From Chloroflexota bacterium (GTDB lineage Bacteria; Chloroflexota; UBA11872; VXNJ01), in NCBI GenBank assembly GCA_030744875.1, contig JASLPR010000088.1, positions 1 through 48,955 on the forward strand: a stretch of 48,955 bases of DNA. Direction: 5' to 3'. Shown piece by piece: positions 1 to 8,289 of the stretch. Below the pieces are notes generated by a model. That model was not told the DNA's origin. It ran no database searches and saw nothing but the letters and a program-made list of their open reading frames with translations. The position numbers and the translations under genes are program-made. The first letter of the stretch is position 1. Each line of letters opens with the position of its first letter.

Positions 1-78
1 GGCAGGCACCCCAGGTACGCCGATTGGTGCAGCGGGGTCTACCCGGCCAGCGTGAATGCCGCGGTTCGCCAGACCTGA
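1..78 (+). CDS. possible 3' end of an unidentified upstream gene (partial)
   Basis: Frame 1 is open from the window edge to a TGA at 76-78 and encodes 25 residues. Nearly every codon ends in G or C, like the real genes here, while the other two frames do not show this. The peptide (…RYADWCSGVYPASV…) matches no family I recognise. It could equally be chance, since the stretch is short. Confidence 0.3.
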   Translation, partial: GRHPRYADWCSGVYPASVNAAVRQT

Positions 79-269
79 TCCGGCGCCGCCGTACAGGAGG
101 AATCGATCAGGGCAGGTCCAGAAGTCTTCCCCGGAACGCGATTCGGGTCGCCCGCCGGTCTCGGTCGCTGCCGTCACCTCCGCTCCGCGCTCCCTTCCGA
201 ACCCATCGTGGCGTCCTGGCATGGCGCCAGTCGGCCGCCGATCCCGGGCCATACACGGGCTGAGCGCTC
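79..269 (+). other. spacer upstream of rnc, no gene recognised
   Basis: No reading frame here has consistent GC3 bias. An AGGAGG sits at 95-100 but no ATG, GTG or TTG follows at a usable distance, so it is not obviously a ribosome binding site. I see no clear promoter or terminator. Confidence 0.4.
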
Positions 270-1001
270 ATGAAGCTGGCCGCCTCGCTCGACGAACTGG
301 AAGCCCGGCTGGGCTACGTGTTCAACGACCGTGCCTTGCTCGAACGGGCGCTGGTCCATCGCTCGCTGGTCAACGAGTCCGAGCTCGAAGCCACCGACTC
401 CAACGAGCGGCTCGAGTTCCTGGGTGATGCCGCGCTTGAGTTGGCGGCCACCACCCACCTCTACAACCGCCATCCCGACCGCCTCGAAGGCGAGTTGTCC
501 GCCGCCCGCGCCGCGCTGGTGAATCTGCGCGCCCTGGCTCGCCGCGCGGAAGCCGTCGGCCTGGCCGATTTCGTCAGCACCGGCGCCGGCGACATCCTGC
601 GCGGCGGCCGTTCCCGCGGCACCGTGATCGGTCGCAGCTACGAGGCCGTCATCGGGGCCGTCTTCGTCGACGGCGGCCTGGCCGCCGTCGAGAGGTTCCT
701 TGAGCCCTGGTTCGAGGAGTTCTACGCAAGCTACGAGTTCAGCCCCGAGGCCCTGGACAGCAAATCGCGCCTGCAGCACCTCACCCAGGGCGCCGGCGGG
801 CCGTCGCCCGCCTACCACCTGGTCGCGTCCTCCGGTCCCGACCACTCCCGCCTGTTTCGGGTTGAGGTGGCCGCCGGCGGCGAGACCCTGGCGGTCGGCC
901 AGGGCACCAGCGTGCAGCGCGCCGAATTGGACGCCGCCGGGCGCGCCCTGGCGGCACTCGACCGCGACCGCCCCGACAACCGCGAACCGGGGTCCGGGTA
1001 G
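270..1001 (+). CDS. rnc: ribonuclease III
   Basis: Double-strand-specific endoribonuclease for rRNA and mRNA processing; 243 aa, normal for the family. The RNase III signature is [10 protein letters not shown] (residues 45-54), giving the metal ligands E46, E49 and D53, with E73 in the LEGELS segment. The second metal motif, usually A-D-x-x-E-A-L-I-G-A, reads [10 protein letters not shown] (121-130). The Glu is kept (E125), but the Asp position (E. coli D114) is Arg122. A double-stranded-RNA-binding domain fills roughly residues 163-231, though its usual Lys-rich end is replaced by VQRAEL. The ATG at 270 gives the expected N-terminus; the ribosome binding site is weak. The stop abuts the smc start codon, so the two genes are probably co-transcribed. 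The rnc-smc order is common in bacteria. Confidence 0.93.
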   Translation: MKLAASLDELEARLGYVFNDRALLERALVHRSLVNESELEATDSNERLEFLGDAALELAATTHLYNRHPDRLEGELSAARAALVNLRALARRAEAVGLADFVSTGAGDILRGGRSRGTVIGRSYEAVIGAVFVDGGLAAVERFLEPWFEEFYASYEFSPEALDSKSRLQHLTQGAGGPSPAYHLVASSGPDHSRLFRVEVAAGGETLAVGQGTSVQRAELDAAGRALAALDRDRPDNREPGSG

Positions 1002-4000
1002 ATGTACCTGCGCGAACTCGAAATACATGGCTTCAAGAGTTTTGCCCGCAAGACGAAGCTCGAATTCGGCACCGGCGTCACCGCCGTCATCGGCCCCAAC
1101 GGCACCGGCAAGAGCAACGTCGCCGACGCCATCCGCTGGGCCATGGGCGAACAGAGCATGCGCTCGCTGCGTGGCAGCCGTACCGAGGACGTGATCTTCG
1201 GCGGCAGCAGCGGGCGGTCCCGATCCGGCATGGCTCAGGTCACCGTGACGTTCGAGAACTCCGACAACTGGCTACCGATCGACTTCGACAAAGTCGGCAT
1301 CAGCCGCCGCGCCTACCGGTCCGGCGAAAACGAATATCGCCTCAACGGTTCTACAGTCCGGCTCAAGGACATCCAGGACCTGCTGCGCTCCGGCGGCATC
1401 GCCCTCGGCGGCAGCATGGTCATCGGCCAGGGCGAAGTCGACGCCGCGCTCAGCCTGCGGCCCGAGCACCGTCGCCTGCTGCTGGAAGAGGGCGCCGGCG
1501 TCTCGCGCTACTACGCCCGCCGCGACGACGCTCGCCGCCGTCTCGACCGCACCGAGCGTAATCTCCAGCGGCTCGACGATCTGCATTCCGAGCTCGGCCC
1601 GCGACTGGAGTTGCTGCGCGAACAGGCCGAAGTCGCGGAGCGCAGCGGCGAGCTGGCCGGCGATCTGCAGGACAAGTCGCGCGCCCTGCTCGCCCACCGG
1701 CTCGCCTTGGCCATCGGCGCGCGCGAAAACTCTGCCACCGCCCACGCCGAGGCGAAGGCCCGGCTTGAGGAATTCGAAGCTCGCGACGGCCCCGAAGAAT
1801 CGACCGTCGCCGACGAGCAGGTCGCGGCCGCTGCCGCCACCACCGCCGCCGCTGTCGCCGCCCACGAGGAGTTGCGCGCCCGCCTTAACGAGCTCACCGC
1901 CGCGGCCCGCTTGGCCGAGCAGCGCGCCGAATTCGAAGATCGCGCTCTCGCCGACCTGGAAACCCGGCTTGCTGCCGCCGTCGAAGCCGGTGCCGGAGCC
2001 GTCGCGGTTGTCGAGCAGTTACAGACCGACGTCGCCGCGCTCGAAACTGCCTGCCGGGAACTCGAAGACGAAGTCTCGGCGGCGGGGCCGGCAGGGGCGT
2101 CGGAGGAGAGCATCGACGAACTGGAAGCCGCGGTCGCCGAGGCCCGCAAGGTCGCTACCGACCTAGCCGGCGAGATCACCCGCATCCAGGAATCGCAGCG
2201 CTCCCTGACCGCCCGGCAGGCCGAGAACGACAACGCCGCCGCCAACGCCGCCGAAGATGTTCAGACTTCGGCCGCGGCCGTCGTCACCCAGCAAGCGGAG
2301 GCGGTCGAAGCCGAGCGCCGCGTACACGACGCCGAGGCCCGTTCGGTCGAGGCGCGCACCGTCCGCGACCGCGCCGCCGCCCGGGTCCGCGCGATGCGGT
2401 CGGAACTTGAACGCGCCGGCGCCGACACCATCGAGCAGCGCGCCGCCCTCGAAGCTATGCGCGCCGAAAGCCAGGCCGTGGCCACCGCCGGCGCCGAGTC
2501 GATGGCCACCCGCCAGGGCATCCTGGCGCTCCTCGAGAACGCTGATCAGCTGCGCCTGCGTGGGCTCCTGCGGACCGGCCTGCTCACCATCCCGCCCGAA
2601 TTCGCCGCCGCCGTCGACGCCGCCCTCGGCGATCTCTTCCAGGATGTCGTCATCGATCGCATCGAGGACCTCGGCACGGCCATCACCTTTCTGCGCGACC
2701 AGCCCGGCACCCGCGTCCGCTTCCGCCCGGCCGCCGGCATCACCGGCCCGTCCGGGTGGCGCTGGCCGTTTGGCGGCGGCCCCCCCGACGATGACGGCAT
2801 CGTCGGCACTCTCGACGGCCTGATCCAGGTAAGGCCCGAGTACGACGACGCGCTCACACCGCTGCTGCAGGCCATCGTGGTCGTCGACGACCTCGACACC
2901 GCCATCGGCCTGCGCACCGGCGATCGCGACATCGGCTGCTATCAACTGGTCACCCGCGACGGCGAGCTGGTCGACCATGACGGCTCCGTCCTGGTCGGCC
3001 GCCGCGACGAAGAAGACAGCACCGATTTCGCGGCCCGCGCCGCCGAGCTCGAATCCGCCATCGCCACCGCCGAGCCCCGGCTAGCCACCGCCGTCGAGAC
3101 CGAGCAAATCGCCCGCGAGGCTCTCGAAAGCGCCGTCACCGAAGAGGAACGCGCCGGCGAGGACCTGGAAGCCGCCATGCTCTTTGACGCTGGTTCGCGT
3201 TCCGGGCATCACAGTGCCCAGGAAGAACTCAACCTCGCCAACCGCCAGCTCGCCTTCTGGGAGGCCCTGGTCGTGCGCACCGCCGAAACTGCCGAAGAGA
3301 TCACCAATCGCCAGGAGTTGGCCCGGCACGGCCTGGCCGAGTCTCAGCCCCGCATCGCACCCTGCCGTGAGGCCGTCGAAATCGCCGAAGCCCGGCTCGC
3401 CGCCGCCCGGCAACTCGCCAGCGAATCCGGCATTGCCGAGCTTCGTTCGTGCCTGCTGATCGAGCGTGAGCGCTTGGAGGGCACCCGCGTCCGCCTGCAG
3501 AACCAGCAATCCCTGGCCGAGGCCGCCGTCAGCGATCAGGCCCGCGCCGAAGAAGACATCACCGCCACCCGGGCACGGGTCGAGGCCGCCCGCGCCGAAG
3601 CCGAAACTTTCCAAACCGAATCCGCCGAAATCGGTGAGCAACTCCCAGCCCTCGCCGAGGACGTCGAAACCCGCCGCCGCGAAGCCTCCGAACTGGAGAT
3701 GGCGCGCGGTCAGGCCGACCTCCTGCGGCGCAGCCGCGAGGTCGAACGCGGCGAGATCGACAACGCCGTCCGCGCCGCCGCCGACCGCACCGAATTTGCC
3801 GACCAGCGCATTGCCGACATCCGCGACCGCATCCGCCAGGAACTCGGCGTTGAAGACCTCGAACCGCGGCGCTACTCGCGACCGGTCGGCGAGCTCGAAG
3901 CCGAGATCGAACGTCTCCAGCGCCTGGTCTACGACATCGGCCCGGTGAACCCGATGGCCCCGCAGCAGTTCGAAGACGAGAGCAACCAGTTCAAGACCCT

Positions 4001-4580
4001 CGGCGAAGAAATCGTTGACATGGAGCAGACGGTCGAAGAACTGCGCAAGCTCACCCGCGAGCTGGAGACCGCCGTCCAGGACGAATTCATGCGCACCTTC
4101 GACCTCATCCGCAGCGAGTTCCGCAAGTACTTCCGGATGCTGTTCGGCGGCGGCGACGCCAGCCTCGAGCTAACCGATCCTGAAGACCCGGCCACCTCCG
4201 GCCTTGAGATCACCGCCAAGCTGCCCGGCAAACGCGCCCAGCGGCTCGAGGCGCTTTCCGGCGGCGAGCGTTCGCTGGTCTCGGTGGCCCTGCTCTTCGC
4301 CATGTTCAGTGCCCGTCCCGGGCCCATCTGCGTCCTCGACGAGGTCGACGCCGCGCTCGACGAAGCCAACACCGAGCGATTTCGCCACATCCTGCACGAC
4401 TTCGCCCAGCGCACTCAGTTCATCGTCATCACCCACAACCCCGGTACCATTGAAGAGGCCGACTCCATCCTCGGCGTATCGATGTCTGCCAACGGGGTGT
4501 CCGAGCTCGTCTCGGTCCGCATGAATGGCGTCGACGGCAACGGCGCCGCCGCCCCGGTCGAGATCCCCAGCGTCGGCTAG
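1002..4580 (+). CDS. smc: chromosome segregation protein SMC
   Basis: Structural-maintenance-of-chromosomes ATPase that compacts and segregates DNA; 1192 aa, the usual size. The N-terminal head has a Walker A GPNGTGKS (31-38). Long Ala/Glu/Arg-rich coiled coils follow (about 170-500 and 660-1000). Between them lies a hinge (about 512-645), including [15 protein letters not shown]. The C-terminal head has the signature LSGGERSL (1085-1092) and Walker [14 protein letters not shown], with D1113 and E1114. The N-terminus [15 protein letters not shown] is typical and fixes the ATG, which directly follows the rnc stop codon. The kleisin partners ScpA and ScpB are not in the window. Confidence 0.96.
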   Translation: MYLRELEIHGFKSFARKTKLEFGTGVTAVIGPNGTGKSNVADAIRWAMGEQSMRSLRGSRTEDVIFGGSSGRSRSGMAQVTVTFENSDNWLPIDFDKVGISRRAYRSGENEYRLNGSTVRLKDIQDLLRSGGIALGGSMVIGQGEVDAALSLRPEHRRLLLEEGAGVSRYYARRDDARRRLDRTERNLQRLDDLHSELGPRLELLREQAEVAERSGELAGDLQDKSRALLAHRLALAIGARENSATAHAEAKARLEEFEARDGPEESTVADEQVAAAAATTAAAVAAHEELRARLNELTAAARLAEQRAEFEDRALADLETRLAAAVEAGAGAVAVVEQLQTDVAALETACRELEDEVSAAGPAGASEESIDELEAAVAEARKVATDLAGEITRIQESQRSLTARQAENDNAAANAAEDVQTSAAAVVTQQAEAVEAERRVHDAEARSVEARTVRDRAAARVRAMRSELERAGADTIEQRAALEAMRAESQAVATAGAESMATRQGILALLENADQLRLRGLLRTGLLTIPPEFAAAVDAALGDLFQDVVIDRIEDLGTAITFLRDQPGTRVRFRPAAGITGPSGWRWPFGGGPPDDDGIVGTLDGLIQVRPEYDDALTPLLQAIVVVDDLDTAIGLRTGDRDIGCYQLVTRDGELVDHDGSVLVGRRDEEDSTDFAARAAELESAIATAEPRLATAVETEQIAREALESAVTEEERAGEDLEAAMLFDAGSRSGHHSAQEELNLANRQLAFWEALVVRTAETAEEITNRQELARHGLAESQPRIAPCREAVEIAEARLAAARQLASESGIAELRSCLLIERERLEGTRVRLQNQQSLAEAAVSDQARAEEDITATRARVEAARAEAETFQTESAEIGEQLPALAEDVETRRREASELEMARGQADLLRRSREVERGEIDNAVRAAADRTEFADQRIADIRDRIRQELGVEDLEPRRYSRPVGELEAEIERLQRLVYDIGPVNPMAPQQFEDESNQFKTLGEEIVDMEQTVEELRKLTRELETAVQDEFMRTFDLIRSEFRKYFRMLFGGGDASLELTDPEDPATSGLEITAKLPGKRAQRLEALSGGERSLVSVALLFAMFSARPGPICVLDEVDAALDEANTERFRHILHDFAQRTQFIVITHNPGTIEEADSILGVSMSANGVSELVSVRMNGVDGNGAAAPVEIPSVG

Positions 4581-4586
4581 ATAACC

Positions 4587-6461
4587 ATGGCAACCACCGT
4601 CGATCCGCTCGCCACCTTGGCCGATCGCTACGACTCCCACGGATTCCGCTTCAGCCTCGGCCCAGTCGAGTTCCACGCCTGCCGCCGCTGCGAGGACGAC
4701 TCCCCCGTGCTGGCCGCCGTCCTCAACCTCACCGAGCTTGAGCCGCCGGTGGTCGCCGAGGTCACCGCCGCCGCCGAGCGCTGGCCGCGCGCCGCGTTCG
4801 CCGACTGGCGGCCCATCGATATCCACCCGGTTTCCGAGAGCCTCTACGTCGTCGTCGCCGACGATCCCGGTGGCGGCCGCCCGACCGATGACGGCGAGGC
4901 CATCCGGCCCCACACGGCCGCCCGGGCGGTCAATCTTGGCGTTCAGGCGGCCCGCGCGGCCGAGTTCCTGCTGGCGGCCGGCATCGCCGTCCCGGCCATC
5001 CCGCCCGGCCTGCTGCGCGAGACCCTCGACGAAGGCCTGGTGATCCTGCACGCCTGGCTGCTGCCGGTGCTCCCCTGGCTGCTCCGGCTCGGCGCCTCGG
5101 CCGCCGCCCCGGCGGCGATTGCGATACCGCCCGAAACCGATACCGGCGGCCCGCCCGCCCCGCGCACGGCCGTGTTCGCGGTCGCCACCCTGGTCCGCCG
5201 GCTCCTCGAAGGCTTGCCTCCGGCGCGCCGGGCGGGCGTTGCCCGGGCCGCCATCGCGCCCCGACTCGAGCGGATCCTGGCCCGCGCCACCGCCGACTCC
5301 CTCTCGCGCCGCCCGCCCGGCCTGCGCGAATTCGCCCGTGAACTCACCGACGCTGGCCCCGCCAACCGCCGCAACTTCGTGCCCGCCGCGCGCCGTCCCG
5401 TGCAGCGGCGGCGCCGCCGTTTGCTCACCCGTCCCCGCCGTCTGCTGCCCGACCGGCCGGTCACCGAGGTCGGCCCGCCGCGGGTGAAACCCTGGATGAT
5501 CGCCCTCGTCACCGCCGCCGGCATCATCGCCTTCCTGGCCCTGTTGCCGCGCATCGGTAATCCCCTCGAGCCGGTCGAGGACATCCTCACCGAGTTCCGC
5601 TCCGCCTTCACCGACCCCGAGGAGCCCGACGCCGACAGCGCCTCGGCGGACCGCCTGCTGCTGGTCCCTGACTTCACCGGCCGGCAGCAATCCGAGGTGC
5701 AGTTGGAGGCCGCCCGCCTGGACCTCGAACTCACAGTCGCGGAAGAGATCGCGCCCGACATCGCGCCCGGCTCGGTCATTCGCCAGGAGCCGGCGTCCGG
5801 CGCCCGGGTGCGCGGCGGCGCAGCCCTGACCATCGTCGTCGCCCGCGGCGAAGCCGAAGCGTTTCTCATCGCCGTGCAGAACCGCACCGCTCTCGACGCC
5901 CGCGAGGCGCTGACCGAGCTGGGCTTCGTGGTCGTCGAAGTGCCCGGCTACGACGAGAACCGTCCCGCCGGCATCGTCCTCAGCCAGTCGCCGGAGCCTG
6001 GGCTGGTGCTGCCCAAGGGCACCCAGGTCGTCATCGAAGTCAGCCGCGGCGCCCGCCGCCTGGCGATTCCCTCCGTCGTCGGCCTGCCTGAAGAAGACGC
6101 CTCCCGCATCATCACCGACCTGGGCCTCAACGTCGCCGCCGAACCGGTCACCGACGCCCCCGTCATCCGCCAGCCCGGTGAAGTCGTGGCCCAGCAGCCC
6201 GGCGCCGGTTCGTCGGTCGAACCCGGCGCAACGGTCGTCCTGCGCATCTACGCGCCCGACGCCATCACGGTCCCGGATCTCACCGGGCTCGACCTGGGCC
6301 AGGCCCTGCAGGCCATCGCCGCCGCCGGGCTCGCCCCCGGAATCGTCCAGCAGACCCCCGGCGAAGCGGATCAACCCCTCGTCGTCATCGCCCAGTCGCC
6401 GCCGTCCGGCTCGCCGGCGGCCCGCAACACCGTGATCGACTTCCAGATCGGCCCCCGGTAG
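4587..6461 (+). CDS. membrane protein with degenerate protein-kinase-like N-terminus and four PASTA domains
   Basis: The 624-aa protein has three parts. Residues 1 to about 260 look like a decayed Hanks-type Ser/Thr kinase: an N-terminal RYD…F.LG-like stretch, an 'L..AGIAVPAIPPGLL' segment where kinases have the H-R-D loop, and a C-terminal LERILARATADSLSRRP that resembles the end of PknB kinase domains. The VAIK lysine, HRD and DFG motifs are absent. An Arg-rich segment precedes one membrane helix (303-322). Four PASTA repeats follow, at about 355-420, 425-487, 491-554 and 560-624. PASTA repeats bind uncrosslinked peptidoglycan or muropeptides in the PknB/PrkC and PBP2x families. The architecture therefore suggests a cell-wall sensor without kinase activity. 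PASTA assignment is firm; pseudokinase homology is inferred from weak pattern similarity. Confidence 0.75.
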   Translation: MATTVDPLATLADRYDSHGFRFSLGPVEFHACRRCEDDSPVLAAVLNLTELEPPVVAEVTAAAERWPRAAFADWRPIDIHPVSESLYVVVADDPGGGRPTDDGEAIRPHTAARAVNLGVQAARAAEFLLAAGIAVPAIPPGLLRETLDEGLVILHAWLLPVLPWLLRLGASAAAPAAIAIPPETDTGGPPAPRTAVFAVATLVRRLLEGLPPARRAGVARAAIAPRLERILARATADSLSRRPPGLREFARELTDAGPANRRNFVPAARRPVQRRRRRLLTRPRRLLPDRPVTEVGPPRVKPWMIALVTAAGIIAFLALLPRIGNPLEPVEDILTEFRSAFTDPEEPDADSASADRLLLVPDFTGRQQSEVQLEAARLDLELTVAEEIAPDIAPGSVIRQEPASGARVRGGAALTIVVARGEAEAFLIAVQNRTALDAREALTELGFVVVEVPGYDENRPAGIVLSQSPEPGLVLPKGTQVVIEVSRGARRLAIPSVVGLPEEDASRIITDLGLNVAAEPVTDAPVIRQPGEVVAQQPGAGSSVEPGATVVLRIYAPDAITVPDLTGLDLGQALQAIAAAGLAPGIVQQTPGEADQPLVVIAQSPPSGSPAARNTVIDFQIGPR

Positions 6462-6690
6462 GTGCGGCCACTAGCCGGGTGTCCCCCTCCCGTCCGGCAA
6501 ATCTCCGTCGCCATCCGGCCAATAACGTGTGACAATCCCCCGCGGTTCTATTCTTCAGACTCTCACCCGGGCCCCGCCGATTCCCCAACCGGCTCGCGGC
6601 CCGGCCATCGCAAGGAAGGCGCCCAATAGCCACGATCTCGCCATCGTCCCGGAAGATTCCCCCTCCGCACCGGTCCCGGCCTGTCTAATC
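6462..6690 (+). other. spacer before M23 gene
   Basis: A frame continuous with the M23 gene extends upstream to a GTG at 6529, but its codons look non-coding and the signal peptide begins at 6691. A GTGACA at 6529-6534 and a TATTCT at 6549-6554 resemble -35 and -10 boxes, but the 14-bp gap is too short to trust. The spacer is strongly C-rich on the + strand. Confidence 0.35.
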
Positions 6691-8247
6691 ATGCCCGGAA
6701 CCCGCCTCCGCTCCCTGCTCGGCGCACTGGTGATCGCCGGCCTGCTGGCCGGCTTCATGCCGCCGGGCGCGGCCCACGCGCGCATCTGCCTGCCGTCGCC
6801 CAACTTCGCCGTCGCCGGCGGCTGGTTCTTTTCCGAAACCGGCGGCGACACCGACCTCGGCTACGTCGTCCGCGATGACGCGCAGGCCCGTTTCTGGGAG
6901 GCCTTCCAGGCCGAAGGCGGCGTTGCCGCGCTCGGCTACCCGGTCTCAGGCCGTTTTCAATTCCGCGGCTTCACCACCCAGGCCTTCCAGAAGGCCATCC
7001 TGCAATGGGACCCGGCCCGCGACGGTATCAACTACTTCAATACCCTCGACGAACTGCAGGCCCTGGGGTTCGACGAGTTCTTATTCAGTTTCCGCCAGAT
7101 ACCGCTCCACGCCGCCCTGCCGGCCGACGCCGGACTCGACCCGCGCATCCCGGCCGAATTTGAGCTGATCGAGCAGAACCACCTGGCGTTGCTGGACCCC
7201 TACCCGCTGTTCCGTGAAGTCTTCGCCGGCAGCGACTGGCGCGATCTCTACGGGCTCCCGATCTCCTTCCAGGACTTCGGTCCCTTCCAGACGGTGCGGA
7301 CGCAACGGCAGGTCCTGCAGGTGTTCACTGTCGCCGGGCTCGGCGGTGCGGTCGGCACGGTATCGGTCGCCAACTCCGGCGACATCGCCAAAGAGGCCGG
7401 CCTGGTCCCAGCCGCGGCCGCCACGCCCATCGCCGCGCCGATCGATCTCGGCGGCGCCCCCGAATCCGTCGCGCTCGACGCCCTCGACGTTGCGCCCGGC
7501 GGGCAGGTCCTGATCCGCGTCACCGGCGTCAGCGGCGCCCTGACCGTCGCCTACGCCGGGCTCACCATTCCCGGTTTCTGCGTCGCCGGCGCCGATACCC
7601 TGCTCATTCCGGTCGACCGCACCACCCCACCCGGCCCGGTACCGGTGGCCATCGCCGTAGCCGGCGAACCGCCCGGTCGCGTGCTCAATACTGGCTTCAC
7701 GGTCCTGCCGTCCGGATTTGACTCGACCGTCATCCAGTTGCCCGACAACCTCGTATCGACGCTCGACCCGGCCACCATCGCCGCCGAAAACGCCACCCTC
7801 GCCGCCGTCTTCGCCAACGTTTCGGCCCGCCGAATCTGGCAAAGGCGCTTCCTCTGGCCGGTGGTCGGGGCGGTTTCGGCCACGTTCGGCCAGGATCGGA
7901 CCTACCAGCCCGGCTCGGTCGTTGGCTTCCACAGCGGCCTCGACATCGCCGCCCCGACCGGCGCGGCGGTCAACGCCGCCCAGAACGGTGTCGTCGTCTT
8001 CGCGGAGTTCCTGCCCATCCACGGCAATACGGTCATCCTCGATCACGGCTGGGGCATCTTCAGTGCCTATTCGCATCTCTTGGCCATCGAGGTCGCGACC
8101 GGCGGGACGGTCTTCGCCGGGCAGACCATCGGCCTAGTCGGAAACACCGGCCGCTCGGTCGGCCCCCACCTGCACTTCGAAATCCGCGTCCACAACGTGC
8201 CGTTGGATCCGCTGCCCTGGATCGACACCGACGTCCTCGGCGGCTGA
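6691..8247 (+). CDS. secreted M23 (LytM-type) peptidase with Chloroflexota-type N-terminal modules
   Basis: A 518-aa exported protein, probably a murein endopeptidase. A signal peptide ends near PPGAAHA (about residue 30), which is why I place the start at ATG 6691 rather than at an upstream in-frame GTG. The mature N-terminal half has modules of the type 'FWEAF..EGGVAALGYPVS', 'QAFQKAILQWDP' and 'DLYGLPISFQDFG…RTQRQVLQVF', familiar from Chloroflexota surface proteins. An Ig-like middle domain follows. The C-terminal M23 domain keeps all zinc ligands and catalytic residues: H414 and D418 in HSGLD, and H493 and H495 in HLHFE. It is therefore predicted active, unlike many EnvC-type activators. 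It lies between a PASTA protein and mutS2, so it is likely to work on the cell wall with its upstream neighbour. Confidence 0.85.
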   Translation: MPGTRLRSLLGALVIAGLLAGFMPPGAAHARICLPSPNFAVAGGWFFSETGGDTDLGYVVRDDAQARFWEAFQAEGGVAALGYPVSGRFQFRGFTTQAFQKAILQWDPARDGINYFNTLDELQALGFDEFLFSFRQIPLHAALPADAGLDPRIPAEFELIEQNHLALLDPYPLFREVFAGSDWRDLYGLPISFQDFGPFQTVRTQRQVLQVFTVAGLGGAVGTVSVANSGDIAKEAGLVPAAAATPIAAPIDLGGAPESVALDALDVAPGGQVLIRVTGVSGALTVAYAGLTIPGFCVAGADTLLIPVDRTTPPGPVPVAIAVAGEPPGRVLNTGFTVLPSGFDSTVIQLPDNLVSTLDPATIAAENATLAAVFANVSARRIWQRRFLWPVVGAVSATFGQDRTYQPGSVVGFHSGLDIAAPTGAAVNAAQNGVVVFAEFLPIHGNTVILDHGWGIFSAYSHLLAIEVATGGTVFAGQTIGLVGNTGRSVGPHLHFEIRVHNVPLDPLPWIDTDVLGG

Positions 8248-8289
8248 TTCACGGGCCGCACGGCGGTTTTGACGGATATCATTTCCGGA

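Noticed and set aside
108-140. GGCAGGTCCAGAAG resembles the core of bacterial SRP RNA.
   Set aside because: The following GGAAGCAGC part is absent and the flanks do not pair into the SRP helix.
4170-6374. Long - strand open frame opposite smc and the PASTA gene (over 700 codons).
   Set aside because: It is the mirror of two well-supported + strand genes; Gly/Asp/Gly-rich translations of this type come from GC-rich DNA. Similar mirrors at 174-1028, 16753-17790, 18950-20455, 23536-24945 and 36241-37737 were rejected for the same reason.
6474-6498. GCCGG...CCGGC repeat after the PASTA gene as a terminator.
   Set aside because: Only 5 bp with a 15-nt loop and no T-run.
8269-8282. TTGACG and TATCAT before mutS2 as a promoter pair.
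   Set aside because: They are only 2 bp apart, so cannot be -35 and -10 of one promoter.
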